A DNA stretch of 64,000 bases from Leptoclinus maculatus (Eukaryota; Chordata; Actinopteri; Perciformes; Stichaeidae): contig JAVDOI010000010.1 in the NCBI GenBank assembly GCA_032191485.1, positions 21,968,661 to 22,032,660 of the forward strand, written 5' to 3'. The notes beneath the pieces are model-generated. The model worked only from the letters and a program-made list of their open reading frames with translations, was not told the origin of the DNA and did not search any database. How positions within the stretch are numbered: the stretch's first letter is position 1; the number at the start of each line of letters is the position of its first letter. Positions 1 through 12,119 of the stretch are shown one piece after another. Both the position numbers and the translations under genes were made by a program.

Positions 1-1392
1 TGAGTTTACAGACAGGTTGTGGAAGTCACTTTTGGTACCGCGAGTCAGACCCTTGTGTCCGTGCACTAAGTCAAGTCTGGGGTTGGAGATTTATTGAGAA
101 TTTGTGAAAGTAAATAATTATGAAATAACTTATAGATAACTGTAGTTAGACATAAATAAGCTTTAGATTGAATTATGAATATACTTATTTACACAGCCTA
201 GGTATGTAACCATGGTTACTGTGGCTTCCTAAAATGTCAGTTCCCAGACATACTCTTAGTAAAACGTTTTTTGTGCTATTGTTATGAAATTTGAACCTGG
301 ACTAGGTAAGGCTTCATGCTGTGGTCCCATTGTGTTTTCCAGCTAATAAGTCCCAGCTATAGTCATCTGCAGGCATCTGTTTGCAAAATAATATTCAGGC
401 GGAATTAAAAACCTTCTACTTCAATGTGTTCAAACTTATATTACTCAATGCCAGTAGCACTTACAGTGATTCTTGACTGTTGGGGAAGAACCTTCAGATT
501 GTTACCTTTCAAAAGAGACCAAAACCATGCATGTACTCCAAATGGTTCAAGAACAGCTTTCAATTTACTTTGAGTATGCCTTGGATAGGCGTTTTAAGCA
601 AATTTTACATGAGTGGTAACATTAAAACGTAACATGAAATTCAACAGCGCAAAGCATGTGTGGAAAGTATTTCCAATTCCACTTGTGATTGCTTTTCTTC
701 ATTTGTATGTGTGGATTTTGCTTGAATGTTGTTGCTCTTAAAAAAGAGATGGTTTGAATGAGGCCCCTCTGGTTCATGAAATGCTTCAGTGGCTCTGGCT
801 CAGGTGGGGTTGGCTGGGTTCAGTACGGCTTTGTCTGAAGTCAACATTCATTTCTTTTCATTTTGTCATACCGGTTGAGCGTGTTTCATTTCAGATTTTA
901 ATTAGGCACGGAAAAAAAGGTGTAAATGAAAGTGAACTATGGTGTCAGCGGTCTATTTAACACATGCGTCAGGACTGGGATTATTTATAAAGACGGGGAG
1001 ACCTGTGTGGGCAGTGTCTAAATCCAGAAGGCAGGCAGTGTGGCAGTGATTCATATTTCAACCCAGGGTCCCTCTCTCCCCAAGTCCCTCATAATTAAAG
1101 CCTAAGCATATGGCCTTGTGACCACGCAAGCACAAAGGTATCTGCGGAACTTTTTGGCATCTTATTTTGAGCAACGACGGTCCCTCCAGTCTTCCTTCAG
1201 CCCAGCGGAAATGAAAAGCGTGTCACCTTGAGCTGTCACAAGCCACATCTGCCAGGCTAATTATCACGTGCTTAGGCTTATTGATACCGTGTTTGGCAGA
1301 TTGGGTTTGTTAGATGCTAGCTATACTTATTCGAAAAAAAACCAATGGTTTAATGGGCACATACTTCATAGACAGTCGTTGGCACATGGATG
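1..1392. other. Intronic sequence, no gene seen
   Basis: AT-rich, unstructured sequence upstream of the first recognised astrotactin exon. I see no exon with plausible splice sites and coding character, no RNA gene and no clear repeat. The one open frame here (754-960, +) is short and unlike any family I know, so it is most likely chance. If the gene model is right, this lies in an intron longer than 11.6 kb. Confidence 0.6.
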
Positions 1393-1800
1393 GATTACTG
1401 AACAGGCCCAAAGAAACACACACAAAGAAACATAAAAAGACTACAAGAAGCACAAAAAGACTACAAAGAGACCAAAATGGCTTCAAAGAGACACAAGTTA
1501 GCTACAAGGAGCCCACAAAGAGACTCACAACACCTCTGAAAAGTGGCAAAACAATCATAAAGAGACACAAAGCAACTGCAATGAGACGCAAAACAACTAC
1601 AAAGATGCAATAGGACTACAAAGAGACATAAAACAACTACAAATGGACACTAAACAACGATAAAGAGATGCAAAATGATCAATAAGACACAAAAAACAAC
1701 CTCAGAGTAACAAAAAACAATCACAGAGATGCAAAACCACCACAAAGAGACAGAAAACAACTTCAAATAGGTGCATGAGTAATGAGTATAAAGAGACAAC
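1393..1800. repeat. Degenerate minisatellite, about 20-24 bp unit (ACAAAGAGACACAAAACAAC-like)
   Basis: The stretch is built from diverged copies of a unit near ACAAAGAGACACAAAACAAC, with repeated words such as CTACAAAGAGAC, AAAGAGACACAAAG and AGAGATGCAAAA. Copies differ by many substitutions and small indels, so the array is old. Similar A-rich arrays are common in teleost genomes. The overlapping frame at 1314-1613 (lysine/threonine rich) is a by-product of the repeat and not a gene. Confidence 0.75.
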
Positions 1801-2866
1801 GTTTAGGGAAGTGGCTGTTTCATCGAAAATGCATTTCAGCAATCATATTGCTGCATGCAAAAGGAGGCCGGAACATAGCAGACAGACACCAATATAAATG
1901 TTTCTTCAAGCGGGAATATGAGGGAAATAACCGTTTGTAGAGCCAATGGAATTTATATTTCATTTGAACGCACATGCCATTAATATCAAATTGGCGTTAG
2001 GGACAACTTTAGGTATCCAGAAAAGTGGTGGGGACATATACCCACCATCCCGAACATAAATCATGCCCATGAAACCAAAGTACTTAGTACTTGCACTCGA
2101 TGTGCAGTCAGGGGATCACCTAAGTTATTCCAATGCATCCTTTGGGAAACATGAGACAAATTATTGCAATACATCTCGACAGGGTCTGAAAGTAACTTTT
2201 TTCACTGCCTGCTACTGCGGCAGGCAACATTTTGCAATATATGCGCTAAATAAAGGAATAACTATATTTTATACAAAAAAACATGACATGAATAATATAT
2301 TCCAGTGTTTGAATTGAACACCGTACCTTGGGGAGCCCTGTATATTAGGTGAAAGGGTAATGTGCACAGTGCTGTACTCCAATGTGACTGGTAACCCTAA
2401 AGCCATGCTGCTAGCGTTGCTAAAAACCGCTCCGGACACATCTGTTAACATCACGCGTACTCTTTCGGAGTGAGTTCCATCATCATAGAAGTGCTACTTG
2501 ACAGGACTATGAATGAAAAAAGGAGCAGAGAAAAGAAGCCAGGAAGAGGCACAGGGACCACCCTTCCCGGGGTGATGAGAGGATTCACAGGACAGCGCTG
2601 AAACCCCTTCCCAACAGCAGTTCACAGCAACACTAATGTTGGCTTTGGACATGGTCTAAGTGTTGCTTCAGAGGCTACAAGCACATGTTCTGGTTGTGCA
2701 TGGTCCAAAGGAACACTAGTGTAGGGATTAGTGTAAAGCATTGTGTGAAGAGCACCTGCCTGAGAGGAGATGAGCACGTGGTGAAGGCCTGCATTATGAT
2801 AATTCTTCACAGTAATCTGTCTTTGCCTTGAATTATGGAAAGCATTTGGTGGAGGCTCTAACCCGA

Positions 2867-2883
2867 CCCCCCCCCCCCCCCCC
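2867..2883. repeat. Poly-C run, 17 nt
   Basis: Uninterrupted C17 on the + strand. A second C17 lies about 150 bp downstream. Runs of this length are prone to length error in assembly and can form i-motif/G-quadruplex-like structures. Confidence 0.9.
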
Positions 2884-3035
2884 AGGTGTCTGCTCATCGT
2901 TTCTGAGGGCCAACGTTTTGTTCCAGCTGTTTCTTTTTTCTTATCAGAATTGTCTGGGGAAGAGATCTGTGCTGTGCTGTATTACATTTAGTGTCCCATT
3001 AGATCTGAGAATGGGCCTGCTGGATAAGTCCTAGT

Positions 3036-3052
3036 CCCCCCCCCCCCCCCCC
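3036..3052. repeat. Poly-C run, 17 nt
   Basis: Uninterrupted C17 on the + strand, followed by a C/T-rich stretch to about 3105. It pairs with the C17 at 2867-2883. Confidence 0.9.
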
Positions 3053-3287
3053 AACGTTCTTTACTTCTTCCTCACTCACTCCTCCCCCCCTCTTTCCCCT
3101 CTAAATCATTCATTCCAAGACGTATCCGAGAGTGAAATGGAGCACAGCACCAGGCTAGTTAATGGGGTTCTATGAGGGCATAAGATTACTTTTTACCCAT
3201 CCTGGAGCTCATTCCTATGAATCTTCCTTAGAGAAGCGGCTCAAATAACGAAACCACTTCCAGCACTACGGTGAACTTACATGGAGG

Positions 3288-3310
3288 ACCTGTCGGGTGT
3301 TCCGACAGGT
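3288..3310. repeat. Perfect 9-bp hairpin
   Basis: ACCTGTCGG (3288-3296) is followed by a 5-nt loop and its exact reverse complement CCGACAGGT (3302-3310). It is GC-rich and would be stable as RNA. No function can be assigned. Confidence 0.7.
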
Positions 3311-4443
3311 TTCCATCAGCTCTGTGCTCCCCGGTGTCGAGCGTCGGCGAGCCCGATGTTTGTCTGCTGTTCTCTGCCCGGGTTCCTGATGGGACGGAGT
3401 CCCCAATGTTAACAAGATAACTCAATTTGCGTTCCCCCATGCAGCCTGGAACGGGAACAAAGAGGGTTTTTTTCTTTCTCAATGGAAATCAGAAGCAATA
3501 GAGTTTTTGTGCTGACATCCAACAACGCTGCCATTCAAGTGTTTCAGTGTGTTTTAATAGAAGTCTCACTACCTGGACGACTCATCATCTGACCCGTTTA
3601 GCAGTTGTCTTTCTCTTTGACCGTGTTATTGGCTGGAACCAGACTGACCACTGGCACCTGAACTCACCACGGTGATCACACTCACTGACATATTGAAATA
3701 GTTTAATGGCAACAATCTAGCTCTAGTGTACAGGTTAGTAGAGTGGGATTTGAATAGGTGATCTATGAAGTGACATTCATCCTTTTCTAAGTATGGGAGT
3801 CCAAGGATAGAGGGGGTCGTATTTTACTGTAACTATAGTGTACATCCAAGTACCAGTTTAGTACAATTTTGATGTTCTTGTACTGTGCATTGTGAAAAGG
3901 TAATGTACAACATTTCGATAAGAGGGCAACTCAACAAAATAACACATTATGTATTTGTCAATGCAGGTCGATATTGTTACGGATGGTCTATCAGGCAAGT
4001 TTTAATTTTGTGACAGCAATTACTTAATTAATGGCGCAGAGTCAAATTGCCCGGGTAGTGTCTGAAGTGTTTTTTGGGGGGTTTTGGTTCATTTAGCAGA
4101 CAAACTCGATTCATAGAACCCCCCTGGATATGAGTAGGGAGTAGTGAACGAGGGTCCACATAGCAGCTTTATCTGTCAGAAAAGCGTCCCGCTAGGAGCA
4201 AACGCGAGGAAAGGCGTACGGGTGATACGTACCATGATACCAGTGGGCGTTTCCAGTCTTTGTTATCAAATAGTGTGTCCGAAAATATGAAGTTCAGGAC
4301 AGACAGAGATGGACAAAAGCAAGTCTCCCTTCATTTACGACAGTAAAGTCCCGGCGCATACGGGCCTCTCCTCATTCAGAACAATTACAAAAAGAAGGCT
4401 TGGCGCTCAGAAGAAGGCGCTTTCGTGGTCAAAGGCCTGAGTC

Positions 4444-4468
4444 ACACTACACACACACACACACACAA
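4444..4468. repeat. Short (CA)n microsatellite
   Basis: About 12 CA units in a row. This is ordinary simple repeat sequence of the kind abundant in teleost introns. Confidence 0.85.
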
Positions 4469-4665
4469 CACAAGGGATCACATTATCTCATGGCGGAGAT
4501 AATTAAAGGGGCTCTGCACGCCACACAGGTGTTTTCAGCTGAGGACATCCTCCCTAACCAATCAACCACCAGCAGTCAGTATTGACCTGGTGTTGGTCCG
4601 TGATCAATTTTCAAAGTTTCATCTCATTTCATGTAGCGATTGTATCTTGCGTCACACCTGTGTCC

Positions 4666-4688
4666 TTTAACTAAGCAGTTTAGTTAAA
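4666..4688. repeat. Perfect 9-bp AT-rich hairpin
   Basis: TTTAACTAA (4666-4674) and its exact reverse complement TTAGTTAAA (4680-4688) are separated by 5 nt. It could be a vestige of a small inverted-repeat transposon, but no target duplication is seen. Confidence 0.6.
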
Positions 4689-5978
4689 CTGAGTCATGAG
4701 ATATTCTGTGGGGAAGACTGACCTCTCGGGACCCTCGTATCAAATTGCACAACAAGATCATTCTGTTGTAACAGGTGCTGGAAAAATTAGAAAATTGTTC
4801 CTTCAATGCAGCTTAACTTGGGTGTTTTATCTTCTAGTTGGACAGTGAAAAAGTAGACTGGGCTAACAAAGATGGATCACTGGAGCAAAAAGACTCCAAA
4901 TAGTTTGGGATTAACTCTGGAGCCTCATAGTGAGGATTCATAGAAGAATGGAGGGTCTACGTCCCAACGGACTACTTCACACAGTCCCTCTACAGAGCTG
5001 GAATATATGATCAATTTTTGCTTTGATTTATGTACTGCAATGCAACCTTAGGCTCAGCATTGTCGCTGTCCGCCCCGCACGAGTTAACATATAAAGCTCG
5101 GAGACAGCTCTGGCTTTATTCTGTGACAATACGCTCACCGAAGGAAATAAAGACTGCTTTAAAAATCCCTTTTCAGCTCTTATGTATAACATTGCGTTCT
5201 TTGCCCTTCGAGAGTTTTACGTTTAATTAGTCACACGGTTAGCCTTATTAGGACTCCCACCACCATTGCATTAATCTGCATTAGCGTAGCCGTGCCAGTG
5301 TGGCCCCCATTCTTTATCAAACTCTAACGCTGAAGGAAGCTTTTTTTTTCGGACTCATTCTGAGCTCAAGTGCAGACAAATGTACCATCGCGTTGACAGA
5401 CACCAGCAGAGCTATAAACCTGCTCCGACGGGTAGAAAGAAGGACTTTGACTGTAGTCCGTGTTACACCCAACACATCAGCAATGACGCCTGAATGAAAA
5501 TCCTTCTCTTCCGTTGCTATTGAGCGATTAACCGACGGTTGTACTCACATAGTTTACTGGGTAACAGTAGCAACAGCAAACTGTGATGGACAGAACAGCC
5601 TGCATTATAAGTCAAATGTTGTCAAATGAAGAAGTTCTCACAGACGGCTGGAGTTGGTGAAGAGTGTAGCATGAGCCACGAAAGAACCCGTTAAGCTTTG
5701 GAGCGGATCTGAAATCGTCGGGCGGATTCACACATTGTTTTCCACTTATGGAAACGACTTAGCGGAGGTCTGCACGCTCCACATGTCTCCTAGAATCATT
5801 TTTAAAATACATGTCCAGTCATACATCTACCTCTTGTAATGGTTCTTTTAGGTTCTCACTGTGTATTTCCCACATTTTATCTCTCTTCACACACCACATT
5901 AAATAAAGGACAAACTATTTAACATGTTAGAATACCCTCGATATAACCCAGTACAGCAGCCCCGGGTAAACACACACA

Positions 5979-6178
5979 NNNNNNNNNNNNNNNNNNNNNN
6001 NNNNNNNNNNNNNNNNNNNNNNNNNNNNNNNNNNNNNNNNNNNNNNNNNNNNNNNNNNNNNNNNNNNNNNNNNNNNNNNNNNNNNNNNNNNNNNNNNNNN
6101 NNNNNNNNNNNNNNNNNNNNNNNNNNNNNNNNNNNNNNNNNNNNNNNNNNNNNNNNNNNNNNNNNNNNNNNNNNNNNN
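5979..6178. other. Assembly gap (200 N)
   Basis: Exactly 200 N bases, a round number typical of a scaffold gap of unknown true size. The left edge is a CA tract (ACACACACA), so the break probably reflects an unresolved CA microsatellite. Open frames reported across it are meaningless. Confidence 0.98.
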
Positions 6179-7689
6179 ATTAATCATTCTGTCAGACAAT
6201 GAGAGCAGAGCAACCCCAGGGCTAAAAGGGAGACAAGGCCTTTCAGCAAGAAGAAGAACACGCCCTGTGCCACAGTATATGTTTTGTTAGTCATTTTCAC
6301 TGAATAGGCAGGGGGGGGTGAGGGGGGGGTGTTGTTATGTAGCAGAATGGGCTCTCGCTCTCTCTCCCCGGCACCGGGGGAATAATATCTCTCGTTCCCG
6401 GGGAGCCATTTCCCATAGAGGGGATAAATGGATGTAGCTGAAGGTGAGGACATGCAGGAACATCACATTTAGAGGCGTATTCATCACGTTTTGCCCAAAT
6501 GCTGTGTTTTCGCGGCGTGCTCGTAAAGGAGCTGTTACTGGCCTCGCACGCACCCCCAACACTTGTCATACTTCATATCAAATGTGTGTCTCCGTGGTTG
6601 CATGTGTCGCTCAACTGAAATGAATGATTGATCATTTGTGTATCGCCAGCGTTACCTTAAAGATTTTTGAAAAAAAAGCATTGTTTTCTCTCCATGGTGA
6701 GCGGAGAATCAGAAGACGGAGGAAAGTCTAAATGAATTGATGTAAGTGTGGGGGGGGGGGGGAGGGGGCACAAGAGCAAAGCTACATCAAAACATCCGTT
6801 TACAGACTCTCACACACTCTTAAGAATAATCCAAGACTCGCTCATCCAGTTTCTTTCCATCCATTCTTGATTCTTCCTTCACCGTGAGGGCATAACACGG
6901 GGTGAGATGTACAAATGGTAATTCTGTGGATGAAATGGGCCTTTTGTTGCGTATTTTTGTCTTGATAAAATGAAATGAACTTGATTTAGGCACCAGCTCT
7001 ATTGAGTCCTTGTCTTGAGTGTCCTCACTGATATGAAGCTCTTTCCAAGGTTCAATGCTCATCATTGGCTTCATCCTCCCATCACTTGTGACATGGTGAA
7101 CTCAGTCCCTGGATCTTTTTACAGTGTTGTTTGTCTTGTCTTAAGCCCCCTGCACCTCGACACATGTCGGTCTGAATAACCCACTCGAGTCACCTTTCAG
7201 TGACACGTTCTGAAGTCTGGATTCCGTCACATTAACATAGAGGCTGGAGCAGCACAAGGTTCAACAAACAGAAGTACTCTATCTCTGGAAGCGATCACTC
7301 TTTTATGCACGAGGGACATAAAAAGGCACAAAATAGTACGAGTGACCCGATCTTAAGTTGTTCAGCGGATCCTTCATATTTTAGAGCCGTCTTTTATTGA
7401 TGGTGTCCCGCTGCTGTGAGGGGAAATACTGCTTTAAAAAAAGAAGTGTTTCCACCGCAGTGAGAAGAGCGCGGGGCTCCGTGTTCCACACATCTCACGT
7501 GGTATCAGTAATGGTCCTGTCATGTCTGAATAAAGCCATTACGGAACATGTACGAGATGGAGACCTATGTTTGAAGGCCAGAACAACATAACTCGAACTG
7601 ATGGATGAAGCCAGCGGTACCACACATTCCTTTGTCTGGAAAAGGTTCATTTTGTTGGCGCAAAACTACCTGAAGTACAAATCAACATG
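6179..7689. other. Intronic sequence with G-rich runs
   Basis: There is no recognisable exon or transposon. Two G-rich stretches are present: G8 and G8 separated by TGA at about 6311-6330, and a G13 run followed by G-rich sequence at 6750-6768. The remainder is unremarkable AT-leaning sequence. Confidence 0.5.
6750..6762. repeat. Poly-G run, 13 nt
   Basis: Uninterrupted G13, followed after one A by another short G run. Together they could form a G-quadruplex. Confidence 0.85.
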
Positions 7690-8075
7690 TAGCAGCTGTG
7701 CTTTTGAGCAGTGTTCTTACCATGGAAATGCTCACCGCACCTGAGAACGGCCGGGGAGGGAACATGCTCCTGGTCCACTACCGGCTCCCAACATGGCGGC
7801 TCGTTATATTAAACAGCTCACTAAAATGTGTTTTTGGGAAAATATTTGAGGCAAGGAGAAATCTTGAATCTGTCTTAATTTTAGATCGAGCACGGTTAGT
7901 TTCCAGAGGTGGAGAGTCGCAATTCGCAATGGTTTATGGGTAATTATGAGTAATTCATGTAATTCATCCAGAAGTGTTTATCGTCACAATTCATCTCATA
8001 GTTGATTGGTTCAATGCTTAAAGCCTCAATGGAGTGAATGAATGGGAAACTCATCTCCTGGTCCACTACCGCTGC
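7690..8075. repeat. Candidate dispersed repeat with internal direct repeat
   Basis: The word CTCCTGGTCCACTACCG occurs twice, at about 7766-7782 and 8056-8072, roughly 290 bp apart, with related sequence TTGTCCACTACTGC again near 8148. The text between looks like a dispersed teleost repeat I have an impression of seeing before (for example GAGGCAAGGAGAAATCTTGA, GTTGATTGGTTCAATGCTT), but I cannot name it. No coding remnant is visible. Confidence 0.35.
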
Positions 8076-10004
8076 TCAAAAGGTGGACAAGCACTGTTGA
8101 GCTCTTTTAATCACATTACTCATAACTATAACTTTATACATAAGCCCGTTGTCCACTACTGCTTTCTTTGGTTCAAGACATAATTCTCACATATGCTCCT
8201 TCAGCTTTTGCTACACAAGTTCTTTGCAGTTCACAGAGCTGCATTCATTTATTCTATCTTCCTTTCATATCTCAATTTATCTTTCTCATACCTGCCCTCT
8301 TCCGTGTCTGTGGTTGCAAGGCGACGTGTCTCAGTCATTACAGATACCTCCTGGATGAGCGCGTGAACGCGGTCACAGTGATGTATGGCTGCGATCCCGC
8401 CGCTGCAGCGTGACGCGGCCGTCGGTTGCCATAGGACACGAGATGATTGATAGGCCTGCTCTCTGCTAATGGCCCAACATCAGCGATGTTAATGTTAATG
8501 GCCTGATCCAGCAGTCGTACGCAAAAAAAAACCTGCTACTCATTGATACAAATGACACTTTAACTAGCTTGGGTTTCATGATGTGATGTGTGTAATGATA
8601 AAAAATGATTTCATGTTTACAGCCATGACCAAAGGATAAGGGGGGGGGGGATTATTCGATCCGTTAAAAAGAGGCCGATTGTTCCTCCAACCCGTCGTCG
8701 AGCCGCTACGTCTCTCCCACTGCGCCGCGTGATGGATGTTTCCTCCTGCTCATGTGTCCCATTGCAGTTTCTCTTACGTGTCCGTACGCTGTGCTTCATC
8801 TGACACGGGACTATTTGTTGCGGCGGATAAGACGGCAGCTCGTCGGCCAGGGAAGCAAAGTGCGACGTTTGATAGGCCGTGCGGTGCATCGTAATGAAAG
8901 ACCCTTCGTACATGGGTGACTTCCTCAGGGCAGAGGAGATGGGCATTATTGATTCCGTCGGCAGAAGATGAATAGAGAGGAGTCAATATATTCTGGGCTT
9001 TAAAGAAGAATACCAACAGTATGGAGGAATTATCTTTAGCTCGGGGGTGTTTGAGTGGAATGTTTTATCTAGTAGGTGACTGGTTCTGCAGTGCTTGAGA
9101 AAACTGTTAAGAATTGGGCTCAACACTTTTAAAATTTTAAATATGTTTGCCATTTTTAGTCACAATAAATATTGAATAATTAAGAAACTATTCGCTCCGG
9201 TTCTTGCAGCCTCCTCCTCAGTATGCCGTTGAGCTGCCTTGCTAGTGCTGCTTGGAGCTCCAGTGCTGGTCCAGCCCTGGTGGTTCTTTACCTGGAGAAC
9301 TCGTCCCTTATGGAGGTGGAGTACAATGTTTGCCTGCATCAGTTTCCGTCCAGCTCCAAGATGCCGGGACACTTTCCCCTCTCGAAATGATCCTTTTTAT
9401 CAGTGGGATCAACTTGCTTCGTTTGTGATGCTGACGGGTCAGTTGAGATATTCACCCCACAACCCAATTGTCTTCGCCATTGTGTGTAAAACCGATGCAG
9501 CAACGAATTTCCAACATTGTCATGTGCAGCCTGGTCTGGTTCTGCAATATTTAAACAGCATTAATGCAACAAATATTCAAAATGTATTTATTTTTGAAGT
9601 GCACTTGTTGTCGTTTGCTGTCCCTATTTTTAATACATTAAAGAGTTGTTGCCACTGATGACAACCAAAAGCTAAGAATTGGTTTGCTTACTGTCGAGCC
9701 CTGCATCAATAACGCAGCTATTTCTGAATTGCCTACCCTCGCTTTGCCCTCTGTAAATGATCTTTTAGACCGCTTCTTTGACAAAGATGTAGAACGGCGT
9801 TGCGCCTGCTGGGGTTCAATCATCCTCTGCTAGAATCCGTAACGATCCAGAGAGAAGAATGCCCACAATCTGAATGCAGATGGTGGAAATCAACCTTTAA
9901 ATTCACCTTGATATTCTACGTAATCCTTCTTCTCTAACATCATCAGCAGCAATGCCAATAATGTACATACTCTTGTAATAGGCTGATCTGACTCACTGCA
10001 GAAT
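8076..10004. other. Intronic sequence, no gene seen
   Basis: No exon or RNA gene is supported. A poly-G run lies at 8640-8650. The 139-residue + strand frame at 9239-9658 is tryptophan-rich and matches nothing I recognise. The part just before 10005 may belong to the LINE remnant that follows, but it is too decayed to align by eye. Confidence 0.5.
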
Positions 10005-10410
10005 AGCAGTTATCAGGTAATATTCCTGAAGCCTTGAAAACTGTAGACATCAGGCCTCTCGAAAAAAAAGGAGTCTGGATACCAACTACAGACCAACTAC
10101 AGACCTTCCCTTTGTAAGTCAAATAACTGAAAAACTTGTTCATCTCAAATAGCTTTGATGAGTTCAAATCACCCACATTTACTCCGCTCTGTCGCCAAGC
10201 AACTACGGTCCCACATATTATCTCTGCAAGAGAATTGAGCAAATAAGAGACTGCATGGGCCTGAACAGTCTCCATTTAATCACAGACAAAACCAGAGAGA
10301 GACAAAACCAAAAACCAAGTGAGGAATCTTGAACATTCATGTTGAATCAATTACAAAGTCTGCATTCTACCACCTTAAAGAGAAACATAGCAAGGATCAA
10401 AGGTGAATGA
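10005..10410 (+). pseudogene. Decayed L2/Maui-type LINE reverse transcriptase fragment
   Basis: Several short conserved blocks of the L2-clade non-LTR retrotransposon ORF2 can be read on the + strand, in order and in shifting frames. They are IPEALKTVDIRPLEKK (about 10023-10070), NYRPTTDLPFVSQITEKLV (about 10084-10140, the fingers/palm NYRPxxxLPFxSKxxEK block), MGLNSLHLITDKT (about 10255-10293, equivalent to the xxNFLxLNxDKTE block), and ITKSAFYHLK (10350-10379) followed in another frame by RNIARIKG. Frameshifts and stop codons separate them, so nothing intact remains. The family and order of motifs are established; assignment to L2/Maui rather than a related clade is inference. The original insertion may extend beyond these limits on both sides. 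Confidence 0.75.
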
Positions 10411-11613
10411 AAGAGCGGACATATGAGTATCTCGAACGTTTCAATTCAGAATGTTTGTGTCATCTGGCCAGCTGTTCTGATCGGCCTATATAGAGACCAC
10501 CGATCAAACTGTTTGGAAAGAGTATCAGCTGATATCGATGGGAGCGCCCTGATCAAAATGCGGCAATAATCTTCAACAAAGCATGCAGGAAATAGAATAA
10601 AAGGTTATAAATCGGAAACGGCTCAATTGGATTGACCCTGAGCTTTGATATGTGGCCAAAGGGTGTCAGTGCAGCGCTGGAGTAAAAGACAAGTCTAGTT
10701 TTTCAGTAAATCAATAAATCTTAAAATGTAACCAGTTAGTTAGCCGGCTAACAGCGGTGAAACACTTTGTCTCACCACTCTTCACTAAAGGCTGCGCTTG
10801 TACAAACAGCTTTATTGGCTTCTGAACAGAGGCTGAGACAACAGTTGGATTATGCCTCATTATGCATGAAGCACGTCCTACTCATTGCCAAATGAAGCCA
10901 TTTCCCACGTGATAAAACTTGAATACTCCTAATTACAGAATTGCCCTTTCTCTGCGAGGTTACAGCTTCTAAATTAAGAAATGAATCCTCCATTAGTCGC
11001 CATTCTCACAGCGTTCTCCCCCGTTTGATCGCTTCACGATCTCCGTGAAGTGTTGACGAGGCGTTAGGCGCCACATCTCTTTGTACTGTTTTTAATTAGA
11101 CGTGATGAACAGCAATGGGGTTTCGTCTCCGTTTTCATTACAGACACATTGCCCTGCTTGGTTTTATACATCATCGGAATGCGATTGATGAAAATTGGTT
11201 TTAGGTTTGATGCAATTTGCAAAGAGACGTATGAAAAGTATAGATGTTCAGTATATTCAAGTGTTGGCCTTCGCTTTCATCAAACACTGAAGACTTACTG
11301 CCCTATTTCCCAATATAATTTATGTTAATTTCCTGTAGATCGGCTCCACTTTGATCTAACACCGGAGACTTTGCTCGCTTCTCTCTCCTGTCATCGAAGA
11401 TAATATTAATATTGATCAAACATTCCTCCCGATTCTTCAGCTGAAGTAAACAGGAATGAGATGTAGAGGAAAGACTGCACTCTCCTCCGCTACGATAGTA
11501 AATAACATTAAAGTAACACATTAGAAGCGTTTGTTTCTTCCAGATGAGGTGGTGAACTCCTCTGCAAGGACTGCATTCATATGCATGTGTTTGTTGTTTG
11601 TGTGTTGCTGCAG
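10411..11613. other. Intron upstream of the first recognised exon
   Basis: No second exon is visible. The part from about 10860 to 11250 is non-repetitive and contains many TAATTA/ATTA-type words, which would be compatible with a conserved non-coding element, but this cannot be judged without alignment. The final bases lead into a TG/T-rich tract and the acceptor TTGCTGCAG at 11605-11613. Confidence 0.5.
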
Positions 11614-11718
11614 GTATGGTGAACTACAGCGAGGTGTCCGGCTACCCGCTGGTTCAGCACTGGAGTCTTCGCTCGGTGCTCTACCACGTCAAGCTCAACC
11701 AGTGGGTCCTCTCTCAAG
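11614..11718 (+). CDS. astn1/astn2: Astrotactin exon (35 codons, just before the MACPF signature)
   Basis: An internal exon flanked by an acceptor (TTGCTGCAG ending at 11613) and a donor (CAAG|GTAAAT at 11719). It starts two bases into a codon and ends one base into the next, so both flanking introns are phase 1 and the exon (105 nt) is symmetric. It reads GMVNYSEVSGYPLVQHW, then SLRSVLYHVKLNQWVLSQ, with the last split codon completing to Ala on the next exon. Astrotactins are neuronal transmembrane glycoproteins; ASTN1 acts in glia-guided migration of neurons and ASTN2 in trafficking of ASTN1 and synaptic proteins. The NYSEVxGYPLVQHW stretch fits the region leading into the MACPF domain. Joining to 17963-18151 keeps the frame open with no insertion or deletion, which strongly supports the call. 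Which paralogue it is remains uncertain. The TTG/ATG codons near the 5' end are not starts; this is an internal exon. Confidence 0.92.
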
Positions 11719-12119
11719 GTAAATCACAATGCATGATCTATTTATATACGTTATTATATTGTTTATTTATGCTGCAGGAGTTCAGTCGGGGGTCTCTGTG
11801 ACATAAACTCTCACGCCGTCGGCCATCTATTATTCATCCCATTGTAATTACTGTGACACGGTTAGCGGCTCATCATAACAACTCGGCTGCTTTGTTTAAG
11901 TCATTATTTTTCATCAGCTATGTGATTCCTTTTTCCTTTTGGCTGCCGAGTCGTCCCATCTCGTAACTGTAGTGACATCATCGCTCATCTTTCAATGATT
12001 TTGTCTAAATATCACTATTTTTAAGCTTTATTTATTTATATATCTGACGATAATGTAGTTTTTTTACAGCTTCTTGCTATGATGGTGTAATTTATTAAGA
12101 AAACATGACTTTAGGGTTT
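11719..12119. other. Start of phase-1 intron between the two exons
   Basis: Begins with a good donor (GTAAAT). AT-rich, with no other exon or repeat recognised. The whole intron runs from 11719 to 17962, about 6.2 kb. Confidence 0.8.

Larger units (their letters stand above)
1801..5978. other. Intronic sequence with scattered simple repeats
   Basis: No exon, RNA gene or recognisable transposon coding region was found. It contains two long C runs, a short CA tract and two small perfect hairpins, listed separately. The short open frames on both strands have no recognisable domain and no splice context. Confidence 0.55.

Noticed and set aside
5924..6202. Open frames spanning the N block
   Set aside because: They consist mainly of undetermined bases and carry no information.
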